Shown piece after piece: positions 11,256-23,140 of a stretch of 64,000 nucleotides of DNA. The DNA is from Brevipalpus yothersi (taxonomy: Eukaryota; Arthropoda; Arachnida; Trombidiformes; Tenuipalpidae). Numbering within the stretch: position 1 is the stretch's first letter; each line of letters opens with the position of its first letter. The position numbers and the translations under genes were made by a program. The notes under the pieces are model-generated. The model had not been told where the DNA came from. It saw nothing but the letters and a program-made list of their open reading frames with translations, and did not search any database. The stretch spans positions 62,001 through 126,000 of the forward strand of contig QZCP01000056.1 in NCBI GenBank assembly GCA_003956705.1. Reading direction: 5' to 3'.

Positions 11256-11981
11256 ATGAAATCATCTCCTGGTCCTGTTTCACTGGATCGAGTTCGACCA
11301 GTTATACCACCAGTTACACCATGTCAAATTGGTCAAGAAACTGAACTTTTAACATTCCCAGCGGTTGTCACTGGACCAGTGGCTTACAATGCTCTTCTTC
11401 GAAAATCGATCAACCACAATCGATCACGACGAAGCCATGCGCCATATAATCGACATCGTCACCGGAATCCAATCATTTTGACGCTCAAATATTTCTTCAT
11501 ACTTTTATCAATTAGTTCTGGTATAATCAGTCTCCATGATATTTATAAGCTACAATTGAGTCCACAGGAGGAACAATTTATCACCACCTCCAATACTTTA
11601 ATCAACAATAATAACAACATCAATAATACTACTAACACATCATCAGTCGATCAAGTTGCCTTAGCTGCATTGACCACAAAATCGGATCTTCTTCATGAAA
11701 TGAGAACTCCGCTAGTTTGTAATGTTGCCCTTTCCCTTACCGCTCTTTTTATGGCCATTTTTGATCAATCTATTGAACACTATTTGACACCACTCGGATT
11801 TGGACTTGTCATCCTATTGGAATTGATAGCCATGATTATCACGATACTTGCTTCCCGAACAAATTTGAAATTTGAACATAAATATTCGTGGTACATATGG
11901 GTCCTCTATGCTGTCCATTCGGTCTTCTGTTTCACTTTTATGTTTGTTATACTCACTTTGAAGAATCGTGTTGATCGATAG
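11256..11981 (+). CDS. unrecognised four-TM protein, 241 aa
   Basis: Open frame from ATG 11256 to TAG 11981. The N-terminus (about 70 residues) is proline-rich and then strongly basic with Arg/His clusters. Four hydrophobic helices follow at about residues 73-97, 150-172, 180-200 and 210-234. A serine/threonine/asparagine-rich loop (about 110-130) between helices 1 and 2 has several possible N-glycosylation sites. The topology resembles tetraspan membrane proteins, but no tetraspanin CCG or claudin motif is present. An upstream frame at 10887-10988 begins with ATG and ends at a strong GTGAGC donor in phase 0. An AG at 11242-11243 would join it in frame, but that acceptor has a poor pyrimidine tract, so the extension is uncertain. 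Confidence 0.6.
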   Translation: MKSSPGPVSLDRVRPVIPPVTPCQIGQETELLTFPAVVTGPVAYNALLRKSINHNRSRRSHAPYNRHRHRNPIILTLKYFFILLSISSGIISLHDIYKLQLSPQEEQFITTSNTLINNNNNINNTTNTSSVDQVALAALTTKSDLLHEMRTPLVCNVALSLTALFMAIFDQSIEHYLTPLGFGLVILLELIAMIITILASRTNLKFEHKYSWYIWVLYAVHSVFCFTFMFVILTLKNRVDR

Positions 11982-13078
11982 AAAAATATTGCCTAGAAGT
12001 ACAAAAATTTCTAATCTGAGATCATCCGCTCTCAGATGCATGAATTTTTTTCTACCAATTTTAGTCCACTTGCTTAGGCACACCAAGGAATAAGTCACAT
12101 TCCTATCCATGACATGTCCAATAAATATCAAAATAATAGAATAATCTTTAATTATTCACTAATAGTGATGATTTGATATATAATTTATGGTATCCTGTCA
12201 AGCTCAAGAGAATTGATGAGCACTTCAGCTGATAACTAAAACTCACTCAACAAAAATTATTCCGATAATTTTTGGTTAAACATTAATTGCTCCAACAACT
12301 TTGTGATAATTCATCCAATCACTGAATCATTTATTTTGAAGAAATTAGTCAATCCTCGATTCTCACAATGATTTGCATCTGTCATCGAATGGTCAACTCC
12401 ACCATTATGAGTTTAAATCATTTTATTCATCGAACACGCTAATTGGCCATCGCACTCAGATTCCATGATAGTCCGATAATCCATGATTGAAGGTTCATGA
12501 ATTGTCCAGATTGAATTTGAGATCATCCATTAATAATTTTTATAAAGGGATTTCTAATCTAAAAATGTGTCTTTCTGAGAAGATTCTCCTCAAAAATCTT
12601 GATCGCATACCTGATAAACCCCAAAGAATGGCTCAAAAAAGCAAACTTATCATTATATCATAGCACTCTCCTGGTCCTAATATCAATAAGTTAGTGAGAA
12701 AGAGCCTCTAAAAAATTCAACCCTTTCTCAAGAAATTCCATGAATCTAGATCGAAAATTCTTGAGTTAATTTCCTAGACAGTTTCAAATGTGCTGGTAGA
12801 GAAAAAAACAGTCAATCGAGTAATTCTTACAAAAATATGAACGAATAAATGCATATATAAATAGCAAGAATTTCGATCCAATCTTCGTTATCTACGAAGC
12901 AAGATAAAACAAATAAGGGTTAATTCAAGAATGAGCATGGCAAATAATAAATGGCCATTCTAGGATAGAAAAAATCCAAAGTAACAGTCAAACAAAGCCA
13001 TTTTCTCAAAATCTCAATGGGCTCCACTCGAAAGAGGAAAAGGAAAAGATGCAGGAAAGAGTCAAAAGCGGTGGTGAA

Positions 13079-13082
<4 letters not shown>

Positions 13083-13138
<56 letters not shown>
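13083..13138. repeat. (GA)n microsatellite
   Basis: About 28 uninterrupted GA units in the interval between the four-TM gene and the Ptf1a gene. Confidence 0.95.
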
Positions 13139-13141
<3 letters not shown>

Positions 13142-13674
13142 CCATCAGCTCAAAACGATACATGAGTGAAGAAGAAAAAGATGAGGAAAAATAGAGAGAG
13201 GATTATCTTACTTTTCTTCTCTCTTTCTTCACCATCTCCTCCTCATGGTTAGTATATTACCATAGAGATGCTTAGCAGTTGTAGCAAATAGAAACAATCC
13301 ATGGGAAAGACAGATGCAATTTTTCCCAACAGCAAGCAAATCGATTTGCTGGCAAAAGAATAGGAGAGGATGATTTGCTCTGATCTCGAGAGCCATTGAG
13401 TGGGAGGTGGAAATAGATGATAGAAGTACAGAGAGAAAAAGAGAGCAAGTCTTTTCCAGAAAAGTAGAAAAAAATAGACTCCAAGGTAGAGTCTATCTTT
13501 ATACGGTAGCAATAAATGTCCAATAAAAATATAGGACACTCAAGCCCACAATATACAAGATACATTCATTTTCCTCTCTTCCACACATTATCACCCACAC
13601 TGAAAAGAACATGATACCATTGTTGTAAGAGTTAATCAAAGCTTTCTAAGCTAATAAAAGAAATAATGAATGTT

Positions 13675-13790
13675 GAGATAAAGAGATAAAGAGAGAAAGA
13701 GAGAAAGAGAGAAAGAGAGAAAGAGAGAAAGAGAGAAAGAGAGAAAGAGAAAAAGAGAAAAAGAGAGAAAGAGAGAAAGAGAGATCTATT
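13675..13790. repeat. (GAAAGAGA)n octamer array
   Basis: Regular GAGAAAGA units repeated about a dozen times with a few substitutions (AAAAAG variants near 13750). It is a tandem purine array distinct from the simple GA tracts. Confidence 0.85.
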
Positions 13791-14720
13791 AAGCAAGTTT
13801 TTACCCATAAATTAACAGTAGGATCGGTTTGGCTCTCCACTGGACACCCTCGAACGAGAGAGGGAATCAAAAAAAGTTCCAAATGATTGACCAAGATTGA
13901 AAGCGAAAAAGAACGAGACTGGATGATAGACCTAACCGAAAATATCCTCTTTGTTCACACTTTTAGCTCTCTGATGAGTCGAGAAGATAAATTATTCTGC
14001 TGTGAGAGTGAAGATAATCAGGCCAATTCAATTTTCAGGTCTGATTCTTGACCAATCGGTGGGCCATCGAGTGTAACAGGAAATCCGTTCCCCATCCATT
14101 GGCCGTATGCTGTTGAGATGCTACGCACACGATTCAGGATTTCCTCACACTAGTCGAAAGAATCACGATCACGATCAACTATGGACGGCAGTCGATCACT
14201 TTTCGAAACTAATCCAGGGCAAGCTTGATCTAATTTCAAAATTTAATCTAATTCTGTCCACTGAACAACTGTAAGAAAACGAAATTTCCGTGTGATCATT
14301 GAATTCGAATATTCTTTACTTTTACTGTTGTTTTTTTGAGTTTTGACTACTCATAACTATCATATTAATACAAAGGTTTTGGCGATTGTTGACGAGAAGA
14401 GGAAAAAATATCGTTTTTCGATTGTGGGAAAGGGTATGCTCCAATGGTTGGTGGGCCCTACATAGTTCAAATCATGTGGATTTCATATGTGTGATTGTGT
14501 GAGAAAATGGTAATGATTTGAGTAAAATACAATTTCAATTGGATGGTGTGTGAAGCAAAATTTTGACAACCTCCCAATATACTGGGATGCAGATGATACT
14601 AGATGGTCTGTTCAACTAGTATGGATGTTCAGTCATCCAAATTGGTCTCAAGGTTTCCCCATCAAAAGGACTATATGTGGAAAAATATATGTTTGTTGAT
14701 GATAACTGTTGGACCTTCAA

Positions 14721-17214
14721 TCAGTCAGTTGAATCCATAGACTGGTAACAGTGATCAGGATTATCATCTCCCACGCCATCAGCATCGATCATGGATGATG
14801 CGGAAGAAGATGATGAAGGACACACAGGAGATAATGATGTGGATGTTTCTTTGGCTTCCAAAGATCTTGGATCTTCTGGAGTCCATATTTTTGCAATCAT
14901 CACATTTCCATGACAAAACGGAGATTTTTCATAAGTCCAAGATAACGAATGTCCAGCTAGTGGTGATCCGTGGGGCACTGTAGTGATGAGAAGTGAAAAT
15001 TGCAATCATGAATCGTGTTTTACTCATCTCATTGGTGAGACATATTAAGTTCATATGCATAATTTTTTCAACCCTCTTGATCACTTAAGAGATATTCTCT
15101 TTGACCTACCTTTCTGACATTGTATGATCACTTTTTTTACTTGTGCTGGCTGATATGATTGGTGGGGATCACTTGGAGCTGCCGATAGCTGGGCACTCAA
15201 ATGGTCAATGTACTCGATGGCAGATTTAAGAGTGTCCACTTTAGATAGCCTCTTTTCATGAGGCAATGTCGGGATATGTGCTCTCAAAATCTGTACAATA
15301 ATAAAAAAGATATAACATGAAAATATTGTCCTTCTGGATTGATCGTAAGCACATATAAATGAATATCGGCGTTGCCTGGATCGTTCTGAAGGTTTTGGCA
15401 TTGTCTTTGGTTCTTCAAAATCCGTCAACAACAAAAGATTCGAACCTATATTAGATAGTCACTAGTTTTTACATCATTCTGAAAAAGATTCAGTAATGAA
15501 AATTGAATCAATCAGATGCTCTAACAAAACACAAGATATTGCATGGCCAATAATATCTCAGTAGTGATGAAGATTAGAGCAGAATTCATTTCACTGCTTC
15601 TATGGAATCAATGTTAGAATAATATGAGAATATAAGTGCTACACTCATCATCATGAAGATTATGCAAAAAAGATGAATCTTCACAGAATGATGAGCATCA
15701 ACACAGTCTCTATTTGCAGATAGATTTAAGAACTACGCCTATATATAGACTCATATCCAATTTGAAGCAATAGTTTTTTTTTGAGAGGAGATAGATTGTG
15801 TATGCTGATGCGGGATCAAAGAGGAAAAAATTGTCGGAACATTGTTACATCTTTGTTCTAGGATAATCTCGAAAGAGTAAATGAAAAATATTACCTCTAC
15901 CTAACACCCTATGTAATAATTTCTGAATAAAATAATGTAAAATAGGGGAAATACGCTAGACTGATAAAGCCATTTTCAACGGTCAAAGATTGTGGACACA
16001 GAATCTGCTAATTCAACAAATGAATTATACTCTACAAACTATTTAATCAATGGTCAAATACGCTTATGGTCATGTTTAACTAGTAGCAGTTAAGGCAGAA
16101 CAAATCACTTCCTCAATGACAGTTGGCATCAGTTGACTATTGCTGGAGACACGAGGCCATGTCGTGTGTCCTATTCATTGGCCGCGTGTCCTCACTTTAT
16201 GGATGAAAAACTTGATCAGATATCACATGAGAATATATGTATCGGAATATATACATGTATATTTACAAGAAATCGGAAATCATAGAGAAAATTTTGTAAA
16301 ATAGTTTTCAGAATCTAGATACCCCTGAAAGCATACTGTACTGCATCATCTGAGCCTCTTAGGCACTTTTTAAGCAGATAATCAAATGAACAGTTATAAA
16401 GCAATTGATGATATTCAGGAAAGTTTCTCATTTATCATCAGAACATCTATTCGATAGATATTAATCTTCTTGAACTCACCTCAAATGCATCATTAATCGA
16501 TTGCATTCTTCGACGTTCTCGAAGATTTGCCGCTTGACGTTGCTGTAATTGGTGATAAAGACCTCGCTTTTTACGATATCGACGTTGCTGATATTGACTC
16601 AAATTTTCTTGATCTGGATGTGATCTCATACTGTTCATTAAATCATATCCGTTGGCACTGACAATGTTGGCAATACTTGATCCACTGCCACAAATAACCG
16701 TTGTAGTTGTTACTAGAGATTCATCACTAGTAGTTTCACTCTCTGAGCCACATGCTGATCCAAGATCATCAGTTTCCGGTGAATTTTGATGATGATATCC
16801 AATGTAATAATGATTCACATCAAAATGAGGTGAAGACAAATAGTGAGGTGGCGGAGATATATTGGAAACTAGAGGAGGTGATGATGAAGATGAGGAGGAC
16901 ACAATTAATGAATCCGAATTATTGCGTTCAATGATGTCCACAGTGTCAGCAGCTAATCGTGAATTGTGGGGATAAGAATAAACACTACAATCTGTTGATG
17001 GATGGATTGATGATGAATTTGTATTGCTATCACTTTGATTATGGTGAAAATGTTGTGTAACAAAATCTGAGCCACACAATGATGTATGAATGGCTGAAAC
17101 TATATGATGAGAATGATAATGCTTCTCACATCTTGTACCACCGCCGCCACTATCGACACCATTCTCAAGATGATTTCTTTCTTCTTCTGGGAACATTGCG
17201 CCAGTCTTAAACAT
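14721..17214 (-). CDS. PTF1A: bHLH transcription factor, Ptf1a type
   Basis: Sequence-specific activator that in animals works with an E-protein and RBPJ-type partner in neural and gut lineages. Exons 17214-16480, 15290-15110 and 14977-14721 join in frame to 390 aa. ATG 17214 is the first ATG of the frame; upstream only TTG is available. The basic region and helix 1 (residues about 227-250: RERRRMQSIN, DAFE) are split by intron 1, and helix 2 with KRLSKVDTL ends near 276. The tail has both Ptf1a tryptophan motifs, PLAGHSLSW (Trp319) and IWTPEDPR (Trp337), which in vertebrates contact RBPJ/RBPJL. They separate this gene from other Fer-type bHLH genes. The N-terminal 225 residues are Ser/His/Asn-rich and unlike vertebrates. 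Confidence 0.93.
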
Positions 17215-17509
17215 GTCCACAATCAAATCACATTCACAGTTATGAGAGAGAGAGAAGGAGAGAGAGCTAATAGTTGTTGCAGTATATTTTAGTAGCAGTG
17301 TTCATGATGATGATAATGTTTCGATATTGGATGTGTGTGAGAGAGAGAAAGAGCGAAAGAGAATCCAAGTGGGGATCAATATCGAAGAATTCACGTCAGA
17401 TAAAACACGAACAAGCCTTACAAGGTTGCTCATAAGGAATAAGGAGTAAATACTTGGTGAGTTGAGGGAGACAAAATTTTATGTTACGTGTTTCAACAAT
17501 TCTTCCAGC

Positions 17510-17534
17510 GGAAAATGGCCACATGCTTCACCTG
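17510..17534 (-). promoter_or_regulatory. possible PTF1-type E-box / TC-box element
   Basis: Read on the minus strand, this contains CAGGTG, then CATGTG, then five bases, then TTTCC. The PTF1 complex binds an E-box (CANNTG) and a TTTCCC-like box about one helical turn apart. The site lies about 300 bp upstream of the Ptf1a start codon, where autoregulation would be plausible. Motif match only. Confidence 0.3.
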
Positions 17535-17597
17535 TGACCTCAAATCAACCGCCCATTTCCCCATCCTCATCATCCTCCCCCCGACCTCACTTGCCTG

Positions 17598-17598
<1 letters not shown>

Positions 17599-17662
<64 letters not shown>
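17599..17662. repeat. (CT)n microsatellite
   Basis: About 32 uninterrupted CT units upstream of the Ptf1a gene. Confidence 0.95.
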
Positions 17663-17666
<4 letters not shown>

Positions 17667-20197
17667 ATGGAATATGTTCCTCTTGCCTCTGTTCGGCCCA
17701 CTTCGATTGGAGTATAATGAAGTCTCCTCCTCGAGCATGTCGAATATGGACCAACCAGCATCTAGGAAGAGAGAGAGAGAAAAAGAATTGTTATTATGTT
17801 AGGAATAAAATGATGGAATCTTCAAATCTATGTCAAAATCATTGCCACACTACAGACATCATTTTCGAGGATTTAAGATGCTCAGATTTCTTCAAGATTC
17901 TCATGAGATTGGTGATAATAGTAATAATAATAAATCGATTATCGATTATACATGAACCAGTCTCTTAGTGTGGATTATTTTCCAATATCTCAAGGGGAAG
18001 GAATCTTCAAAAAAATAATACTCTATTCCTATTCATGAAACTTTCCTCATGGCGTGTTAGACACGCGTCGGATAGGCACGATTGCACACATGCACACATT
18101 TTTCCAACAGAGAAGCGGCGTTTATTGCACGCGTCGGAAGTAAATTTTGTGACCACAAAAGGCCGATTTCCTATTCTTCATGATTCTTTTTCTTTCCTCC
18201 TCTTTTCTATACTCACTCCTCTTCAACTGAATCGAGTGTATCAACACGGTTATTAGTGACTCAATCAACAGTATCAATCGACTCTCTCTCTTTCTCTTTG
18301 CCAGTATTGCTTCCGTCATCTTGGATGGGCTAAAAGAATAAGCAAGCCCTCGAGGCTCGATTTAGGAGAGACAGATAGAAAGAGAGAGGGAAAAACAACA
18401 GCTACTTACTTTTGTACTAGACCATAGTAGTGATGATAGGAAAACCCTTGGCCCGTGAAGCCCACATTATCTTCAGTGAGCTATTCATCATTCCACTCTC
18501 TGCCGAACCCTAGTATCGAGAAGGCCGAAGTGGGCCCAACTTACGGACGCTATGATCATCAACACACAGACATAGATACATACACGAAACTGAACTGTTT
18601 AGATGTATATTCGAAAATAGCTATTCTCGAATCTGTAATTGCTCAGCTCATATCCGGTCAGTACATTTGAGGCTAGTGTAGTAAAAGTGTAGAGCCGAAT
18701 AAATGAGAATGAGCTTCGTGGCGATCAAAAAAGGGTGAAAATTGTCAGATACTATTTCGTCATAATTTCCAGAGAATGTTCTACTCTTTAAAATGGAAGA
18801 TTTCGTCATATCAAAATTCAGATTATTGATGATAAGATCGGTTTGCTATTGTATTTTTAATTGTGCTATGAAAAGATTTTAAAGGCAAAATTTGAATGAT
18901 CAAATGATTGCTGAATCGAACTCTCTTGGCTAACGGCAATCGAAATACCGTGAAAAATAACTTGCTTTCTCCCATTACGTTGTGTAATTTGGATAACTTG
19001 CATAATCTTTCCATTCACATTGTATTATTTCAATACCCAAATCAATGGCCGGCAATATACGAAAGAAAGTGAGCGATAACTATTCAAATCAGCAACAGCG
19101 GACTTAAGTGGCCACAATCAACTTTTTCTCCCCTCTTCATTCATGCTGAACAATTCATGACTCTAATCCGATTCTATCTTACAGAAACGATGGTTTCAAC
19201 AAATCCACATTCAATAGAAATACAACTAACGATAGTTGCTCTTTCCGCCTCTCTATCTCTCAGTGCCCACACCTCGGAATAATTTCGGAAAGGATCAAAA
19301 CTAATCTCCATACAATTCAATTCCCGATGGCTATACTTTACCATCAACAATTGATCCATGATTTTCGAAGTCTTCTCAAGTTATTCTAACTCAATCTATT
19401 TTGGGCGCTAGTATGGCTTACGAAAATGTTCCAATTTTATCGCTTGAACAAACGCCTTCAGTTAACCTTTTGAAACAAACTAATCCCTATCAAAAATAGT
19501 TGAAACAGCGGAGAGAGAAAGATCTTTTGATAATTGAATTAAAATCAGTTTCAAATGAGCCCAAGAAATTTGATAGTTAGAATATGATCTCGAATCAATT
19601 CAAGAATAATCAGCCGCTCCTGATATCATAGGCTCATGTGTATTTTCGATTTTTCAGACCACTTTTTCTTTTCAATGCTAGTTGGGCACGATTGGAGAAA
19701 GAGAGAAAAAGAATCATGTTGTGTTTGATTTAGAATTTAATCCTCTGATCGAACCACGCTTGCTACCGTTAATCGGCCACGCATCAGTCCCAAATGCTTT
19801 GCCTTCGGAGTACCGTTTTTGCTCTCAAAACAAGGTAAACAAACGGAAAGAGGACTCACTTTCACCGCTTATTCACCCGTTCACATTTGCATGCGGTCCT
19901 TTTGTTCGAACTATTGTAATGAGGTGAAGTTAGATAAACACTGGCAGCCGCTGTAGCCCTCAGCTTGCGGCCATCTACAAGAGTTCAGTCGTTTGACTGG
20001 AGCGTGCTGAAAAGTGGATCTTGATAGATGATGGTAACTTGATTCATCATGTTCAGTGATAGGGTGACAATTCATGATATAACTGAATTTCGTGAAATTT
20101 TCAAATGAAAATGATAACGAATAAACATAGATAAAATCAAAAGGGAGTGGTCAAGAATTTGGTGAACAAAAATCGATCAGCATTTCCTATATCAATA

Positions 20198-20239
<42 letters not shown>

Positions 20240-20888
20240 GATAGAAGCTCTTGTGAGTCAAAATGCATTGATTCTGATTGCTTTTTCATGTTTTTTCACT
20301 TCAAATGATGAGAAATTGTCGATATTTTTGCACAAGAACTCTCTCCCGCTTGTTCATATCAGAGGTCCTCTTAACGCTATGGATTCATCTGACTGTTCGT
20401 TTTTGTCAATGATCCGAGGACAAAAAAGTTTGAGCAAATTTATCTGAAGCTTTCTTTGTTCAAATCCAAGGCAATACATTCATTGAGTTGGTCATAAGGG
20501 ACTAGCCCCAGGAATATGGATGCAACAATTGATCTGATAGAGATGAATATTCAAATTGAATTATTAGCACAATTAATTCATTAAATGGTCATCGAATCAG
20601 TCACGCACAGGCCACAGGAACCTGCCTTCTCATTCGATTATGAGACTCTTGACAAATATTCATAGGTTTGTCCTTTTGCATGGTGACAACTCATGACCAT
20701 AACCAAAGAGAACGCAAATGATTGGGCCGATCGTCAAGTTTCAGGACCGCAACAAAGATTGATGAGTCTACTTTTCATCGCTCTTGTGTCTATATTAGCC
20801 TTTGTGAACAGTATGAGAGTCAATTCGATTTCAGCATATCGAATGATGAGTAGACGCATATTCTCTCGATCGAGGACAGAATCAGCCT

Positions 20889-20890
<2 letters not shown>

Positions 20891-20968
<78 letters not shown>

Positions 20969-21343
20969 NNNNNNNNNNNNNNNNNNNNNNNNNNNNNNNN
21001 NNNNNNNNNNNNNNNNNNNNNNNNNNNNNNNNNNNNNNNNNNNNNNNNNNNNNNNNNNNNNNNNNNNNNNNNNNNNNNNNNNNNNNNNNNNNNNNNNNNN
21101 NNNNNNNNNNNNNNNNNNNNNNNNNNNNNNNNNNNNNNNNNNNNNNNNNNNNNNNNNNNNNNNNNNNNNNNNNNNNNNNNNNNNNNNNNNNNNNNNNNNN
21201 NNNNNNNNNNNNNNNNNNNNNNNNNNNNNNNNNNNNNNNNNNNNNNNNNNNNNNNNNNNNNNNNNNNNNNNNNNNNNNNNNNNNNNNNNNNNNNNNNNNN
21301 NNNNNNNNNNNNNNNNNNNNNNNNNNNNNNNNNNNNNNNNNNN

Positions 21344-21389
<46 letters not shown>
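20891..21389. repeat. (GA)n tract containing a 375-bp assembly gap
   Basis: Pure GA runs into unresolved bases (20969-21343) and pure GA emerges on the other side. The gap is therefore most likely more of the same repeat, with its true length unknown. Confidence 0.95.
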
Positions 21390-21393
<4 letters not shown>

Positions 21394-21430
21394 AATCATA
21401 AGGTGGCCCAAAGAAAACGCTAATCACGAT

Positions 21431-21815
21431 TCACTTGATAGCTCTTTTCGCCTCTGTTTTTTCACGATCCGATTGCATGGCAAATCGAGCCCTCTTTTCA
21501 CATTCATCTGGAGAGGCCACTTCGCTGTCTGTCTTTCGCTTTCTCTTTCTCGGGTCGAGTTCCCTAGTAGAGGCTGGAGGAATCGCTTGATAGATTTCCT
21601 CATTCAAAAGTGGACGATATGATTCCAAATTTCGGGTCGCTCTACTGTTTTGAGGCGATGAAATAAATAGAGGGAGAGAGAAAGGAGAGAGTGTCTCCCA
21701 AGTGGCCTTCTTTGATCTTTCAACGCTCATAGAGAACCTCCCATTCAACTAACTTTTGCAGCTGTGCTTTTTTATGCCACTTAAAATTCAAACATCCCCA
21801 AACTATCGACTTTTG

Positions 21816-21885
<70 letters not shown>

Positions 21886-23140
21886 TACAATCATTCTATC
21901 TATCTGACTGTTGAAAAATTATGCTGTGCTTGGTACCTTGGTCAACAGAGGCAGTGACAAATCGTATCATTCTCTAAATATGGAATCGATAACATTTATC
22001 ATCTTTTTTTATATTTTTCATTTTTTAGACCTATGTTTACTTTCACGGCTCCAAATTGATGGACCATTGGTTTCATGTTTGTCGGAAATTTGTGAAGAAG
22101 AGATTGATTATTGAATTTTTTCCTCACCAGTGGAGGGAGAGAATGTGATTTGAAATTCAAATTAGCTTTATAAAAAATAGGCGCGAGAAAGAAGTGAGCA
22201 AAGTACAGAAGCAATGAGCATCAATATCCAGTTGGATTCAAAAATGAGTCTTAATTTAGGGTCATTAAAGGCTCTGAGTGAGAGAGTAGATACATAGTGA
22301 AAAGACTCTTCTTCTCCTCCTGGATTGCTTGTGAAATTTCCTCTAATTGGCTTTGCATGAGGTGCTGAATATTTTGGTTTAAGGCAGTTGAGGAGAGTTG
22401 AATTTACAGTGTTACATATCTTCCCTTGTTAGTCACTCTTCTTGAGGCTTTTGTAAAAATCCTCTTTGAGCAATAATGTGGCGAATGAGAATTGGAAAGA
22501 TGGCGAATAATTATGAAAATGAATATACTGACAAACTTAGAGGCATCTAAATATCACAAAATTGAAGTTACCATCAGCTGTGTCGCATCTTTACAACCAT
22601 TTACATCTCGATTTTCTTGGAATACTTCAAATTTAAACGTGAAATAAGGCATTTCTTGAGAAGCAGCAAAAGTGAACTATAACATCGAGACCTGATGTGC
22701 TTAGAATATAGCATATACTCTTTTACAGGAGATTTTCTTTTCAACTTTTCCGCAAATTAAAGGGAGGGGGTCACTTTGGAAGGAAAACAAATTTTGGTAT
22801 GCTGAATGAGAATGGTTCAAAAAAAAGTATGATTGATAATAAATATTACCAAAAATAGAAAAACCAAATTGAACAGACACATCTTGTGGGAACGATAGAG
22901 GTCACTCAAAAGATGATGTCCTTTGTACAGGAAAAAGAGTGATGTTTTGAGAGCAATGAATGAGAGAGATGAAGAGAAAGATAGAGAGAAAAAAGGATGA
23001 GCAAAGTAGGCTGATGTGGAGGCTATACAGATCACTCTGATGGTTGAGATGAATTCTTTACTCGATTGAGCAGAAATTTTCAATCAAAAATGGAGTGTTT
23101 TCATCTATTTCTTATTTTAACGTCGATTTCCGTTTTCTTT
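21431..23140. other. intergenic, no gene supported
   Basis: Contains a pure (CT)n tract at 21819-21882. A minus-strand open frame whose first ATG is at 21730 has a basic KRKRKTD stretch but no recognisable domain and is not called. The rest is AT-rich with no coding signal. Confidence 0.5.
21819..21882. repeat. (CT)n microsatellite
   Basis: About 32 CT units, uninterrupted, in intergenic DNA. Confidence 0.95.

Larger units (their letters stand above)
11982..14720. other. gene-poor interval with purine repeats
   Basis: About 2.7 kb with no convincing coding sequence on either strand. It contains a pure (GA)n tract at 13083-13138 and a longer interrupted (GAAAGAGA)n array at about 13675-13790. 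Frames reported inside these tracts are artefacts of repetition. Confidence 0.6.
17215..21430. other. gene-poor upstream region of the Ptf1a gene
   Basis: About 4.2 kb with no supported gene. It has a CT tract at 17599-17662, a GA tract at 20200-20236, and a GA tract interrupted by an assembly gap at 20891-21389. A compact E-box/TTTCC element at 17510-17534 and a repeated CACGCGTCGGA at 18062 and 18128 stand out as possible regulatory DNA. Short frames, such as 20693-20890 with one hydrophobic segment, lack supporting evidence. Confidence 0.5.

Noticed and set aside
13646..13894. Minus-strand frame with long Ser-Leu-Phe repetition
   Set aside because: It is the translation of the GAAAGAGA array; no non-repetitive domain supports a gene.
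17462..17968. Plus-strand frame of 168 aa containing a Ser-Leu run
   Set aside because: The core is a CT microsatellite and the flanks have no domain; several overlapping frames on both strands look equally open.
20693..20890. 65-aa plus-strand frame with one hydrophobic segment
   Set aside because: Short, isolated, with no splice partners or recognisable peptide motif; chance is likely.
21431..21748. Minus-strand frame with a basic KRKRK stretch
   Set aside because: No domain, the nominal start is not ATG, and it borders a GA tract and assembly gap.
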